From an uncultured Ectothiorhodospiraceae bacterium (lineage in GTDB: Bacteria; Pseudomonadota; Gammaproteobacteria; UBA6429; Thiohalophilaceae), in contig CAMYMO010000145.1 of NCBI GenBank assembly GCA_947259425.1, positions 1 through 15,445 of the forward strand: 15,445 nucleotides of DNA, read 5' to 3'. Below the pieces are notes generated by a model that had not been told where the DNA came from, ran no database searches, and saw nothing but the letters and a program-made list of their open reading frames with translations. The position numbers and the translations under genes were made by a program. Positions 13,981 through 15,445 of this stretch are shown piece by piece (the first letter of the stretch is position 1; each line of letters starts with the position of its first letter).

Positions 13981-14937
13981 ATGACGCCATTATTATCGAC
14001 GAAAAATATTTCGATACGTTTTAACACGGCGAAAGGAACCGTCTATGCGGTGAATGAGGTTGATATACAGCTTAAAAAAGGTGAAGTATTAGGTATCGTT
14101 GGTGAGTCTGGCAGCGGTAAAACGCAATTGATGCTTAGCTTGATTAAGCTGTTACCAGAAAACGCAGAAATCTGCGGGCAAGTAAATTACGATAACCATA
14201 ATCTATTAGAGGCCTCGCAGGCACAGATCAATAAAATTCGTACTGAAGAGATTGCGATGATCTTTCAGGACCCAATGTCATGTTTAAATCCTTACTTAAA
14301 AATATCGACTCAATTAATTGAGGCATTATTACTTGAGGGTAAGGTAAATAAGTCAGAGGCATTGCAACAGGCGATTGCCATGCTTAAAAAGGTTCAAATC
14401 CCGAATGCCGAACAACGAATTCATGCTTACCCTTATCAACTTTCTGGTGGTATGCGTCAACGAGTCATGTTGGCGATGGCGCTGTTACGCAAACCTAAGA
14501 TTTTAATTGCGGATGAACCGACAACCGCACTCGACGTCACCGTGCAAGCCGAAATTTTACAATTATTGAAACAGTTAACGAAAGAATACGGCTTGAGTGT
14601 GTTATTTGTAACCCATGATTTAAGCATCGTCGCCGGGCAATGTGATCGCGTGGTCGTCATGTATGCGGGTAAAGTGGTAGAGCAGGCCAGTGTGGATGAG
14701 CTTTTTTACCGGGCAAAACACCCTTATACCCAGGGGCTGTTAGCATCCGCACAAAGCCAATCGGGGATGAGTGATAAACTCATTAGCATCGCCGGGCAGG
14801 TTCCAGCTAATAATAAATTATTGATGGGTTGTCCTTTTTATCAACGCTGTGAGCAGCGTATTGAACCTTGTGCTAATCGAATGCCTATTTTATCAGGCAA
14901 TGACATGCATTCACAGGCTTGCCATTTATATGACTAG
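13981..14937 (+). CDS. oppD: Oligopeptide ABC transporter ATP-binding protein OppD
   Basis: OppD is one of two ATPase subunits powering import at the cytoplasmic face. The 318-residue product shows Walker A GESGSGKT 41-48, the Q-loop at Gln96, the ABC signature LSGGMRQR 154-161, Walker B ILIADEP 174-180, the D-loop ALDV and the switch His212. The C-terminal oligopeptide domain has Cys284, Cys290, Cys297 and Cys314 in a C-x5-C-x6-C-x16-C pattern, which in DppD/OppD relatives has been described as a [4Fe-4S] site. It begins one base after the oppC stop and overlaps oppF by 8 nt, so translation is likely coupled. No Shine-Dalgarno sequence is evident. Confidence 0.95.
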   Translation: MTPLLSTKNISIRFNTAKGTVYAVNEVDIQLKKGEVLGIVGESGSGKTQLMLSLIKLLPENAEICGQVNYDNHNLLEASQAQINKIRTEEIAMIFQDPMSCLNPYLKISTQLIEALLLEGKVNKSEALQQAIAMLKKVQIPNAEQRIHAYPYQLSGGMRQRVMLAMALLRKPKILIADEPTTALDVTVQAEILQLLKQLTKEYGLSVLFVTHDLSIVAGQCDRVVVMYAGKVVEQASVDELFYRAKHPYTQGLLASAQSQSGMSDKLISIAGQVPANNKLLMGCPFYQRCEQRIEPCANRMPILSGNDMHSQACHLYD

Positions 14938-15445
14938 CCAGAACAACACTTTAATCGAAGTAAAACAATTATCGGTTGCCTTTCCGATGCAGTCAGCTCA
15001 GCTGTTTAGCCTAAAAAAATCGATGTTCAAGGCGTTAGACGATGTGAGTTTTGATATTAAACAAGGGACCACGCTGGGCATCGTTGGCGAATCAGGCTCA
15101 GGCAAAACCACCCTGGCAAAAGCACTGGTTGGATTGATAACATCGACCTCAGGTAAAGTGAGTGTGTCTGAGAGTATTATAGCAACACGCGATATCCAGT
15201 TTGTTTTTCAGGATCCGCTGGCGGCGCTCAATCCTCGTATGAGCGTCGAACAACTGATTCTTGAACCCCTCGATTATCAGCATAAGCAAGTACCGAATAC
15301 AGCCCCTCCATCTCGCCAAGAAAAGCTTAAAGAAACCATGGAGCAGGTCGGTCTGGATTATTCGCAACGCCATCGTTATGCGCATGAATTCTCAGGGGGG
15401 CAGTGTCAGCGAATCGGTATTGCCCGGGCGATGATAACCAGCCCG
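14930..15445 (+). CDS. oppF: Oligopeptide ABC transporter ATP-binding protein OppF, N-terminal part (runs off window)
   Basis: This is the second ATPase subunit; 172 codons are present and the frame is open to the last base. The translation starts MTSQNNTLIEVKQLSVAF. It has Walker A GESGSGKT at 53-60, the Q-loop in FVFQDPLAALNPRM (Gln94) and the ABC signature EFSGGQCQRIGIARA at 153-167. The window ends before Walker B. EFSGGQCQRIGIARA and DPLAALNPRM are typical of OppF. The stretch between Walker A and the Q-loop appears about ten residues shorter than in E. coli OppF as I recall it. The ATG overlaps the oppD stop by 8 nt. Confidence 0.92.
   Translation, partial: MTSQNNTLIEVKQLSVAFPMQSAQLFSLKKSMFKALDDVSFDIKQGTTLGIVGESGSGKTTLAKALVGLITSTSGKVSVSESIIATRDIQFVFQDPLAALNPRMSVEQLILEPLDYQHKQVPNTAPPSRQEKLKETMEQVGLDYSQRHRYAHEFSGGQCQRIGIARAMITSP

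Overview
This window is a chromosomal segment of a gammaproteobacterium with moderate to lowish GC by eye. The order tig-clpP-clpX-lon-hupB-ppiD is the classic gammaproteobacterial proteostasis cluster. A fabI gene and an oligopeptide ABC transporter follow it, an arrangement I recall from Pseudomonas-type genomes (from memory, not checked). Protein matches are by motif and remembered family sequences; no genus can be named safely.

Layout. Bases 2-5565 hold the C-terminal end of trigger factor, ClpP, ClpX, Lon and an HU-type DNA-binding protein, all on the + strand. Only 19 nt after hupB comes tRNA-Val(UAC), then tRNA-Asp(GUC), then a strong intrinsic terminator (5847-5883). ppiD (5943-7901) follows, encoding the membrane-anchored periplasmic chaperone. 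A sodium:dicarboxylate-type symporter gene (8009-9328) comes next. It is bounded on both sides by repeats: a long inverted repeat at 7909-7991 and a cluster of GC-rich tandem and inverted repeats at 9345-9492. fabI (enoyl-ACP reductase) lies on the - strand at 9528-10316. From 10513 to the window end runs a tightly packed oppABCDF-like operon; its last gene, oppF, is cut by the window edge.

How the genes work together. Trigger factor, ClpXP and Lon form the cytoplasmic folding and ATP-dependent proteolysis core. HU organises the nucleoid, and in E. coli lon and hupB are also neighbours. PpiD assists proteins leaving the Sec translocon. The Opp operon imports oligopeptides: OppA binds them in the periplasm, OppB/OppC form the channel, and OppD/OppF hydrolyse ATP. 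FabI completes each fatty-acid elongation cycle and is transcribed divergently from oppA.

Novelty. The genes are ordinary and well conserved; I see no CRISPR array, defence system, prophage, transposase or toxin-antitoxin pair. The parts worth a second look are the non-coding ones: the two unrelated repeat clusters bracketing the symporter gene, the tRNA pair between hupB and ppiD, the stacked inverted repeats before lon, and the tandem extended promoters before hupB.
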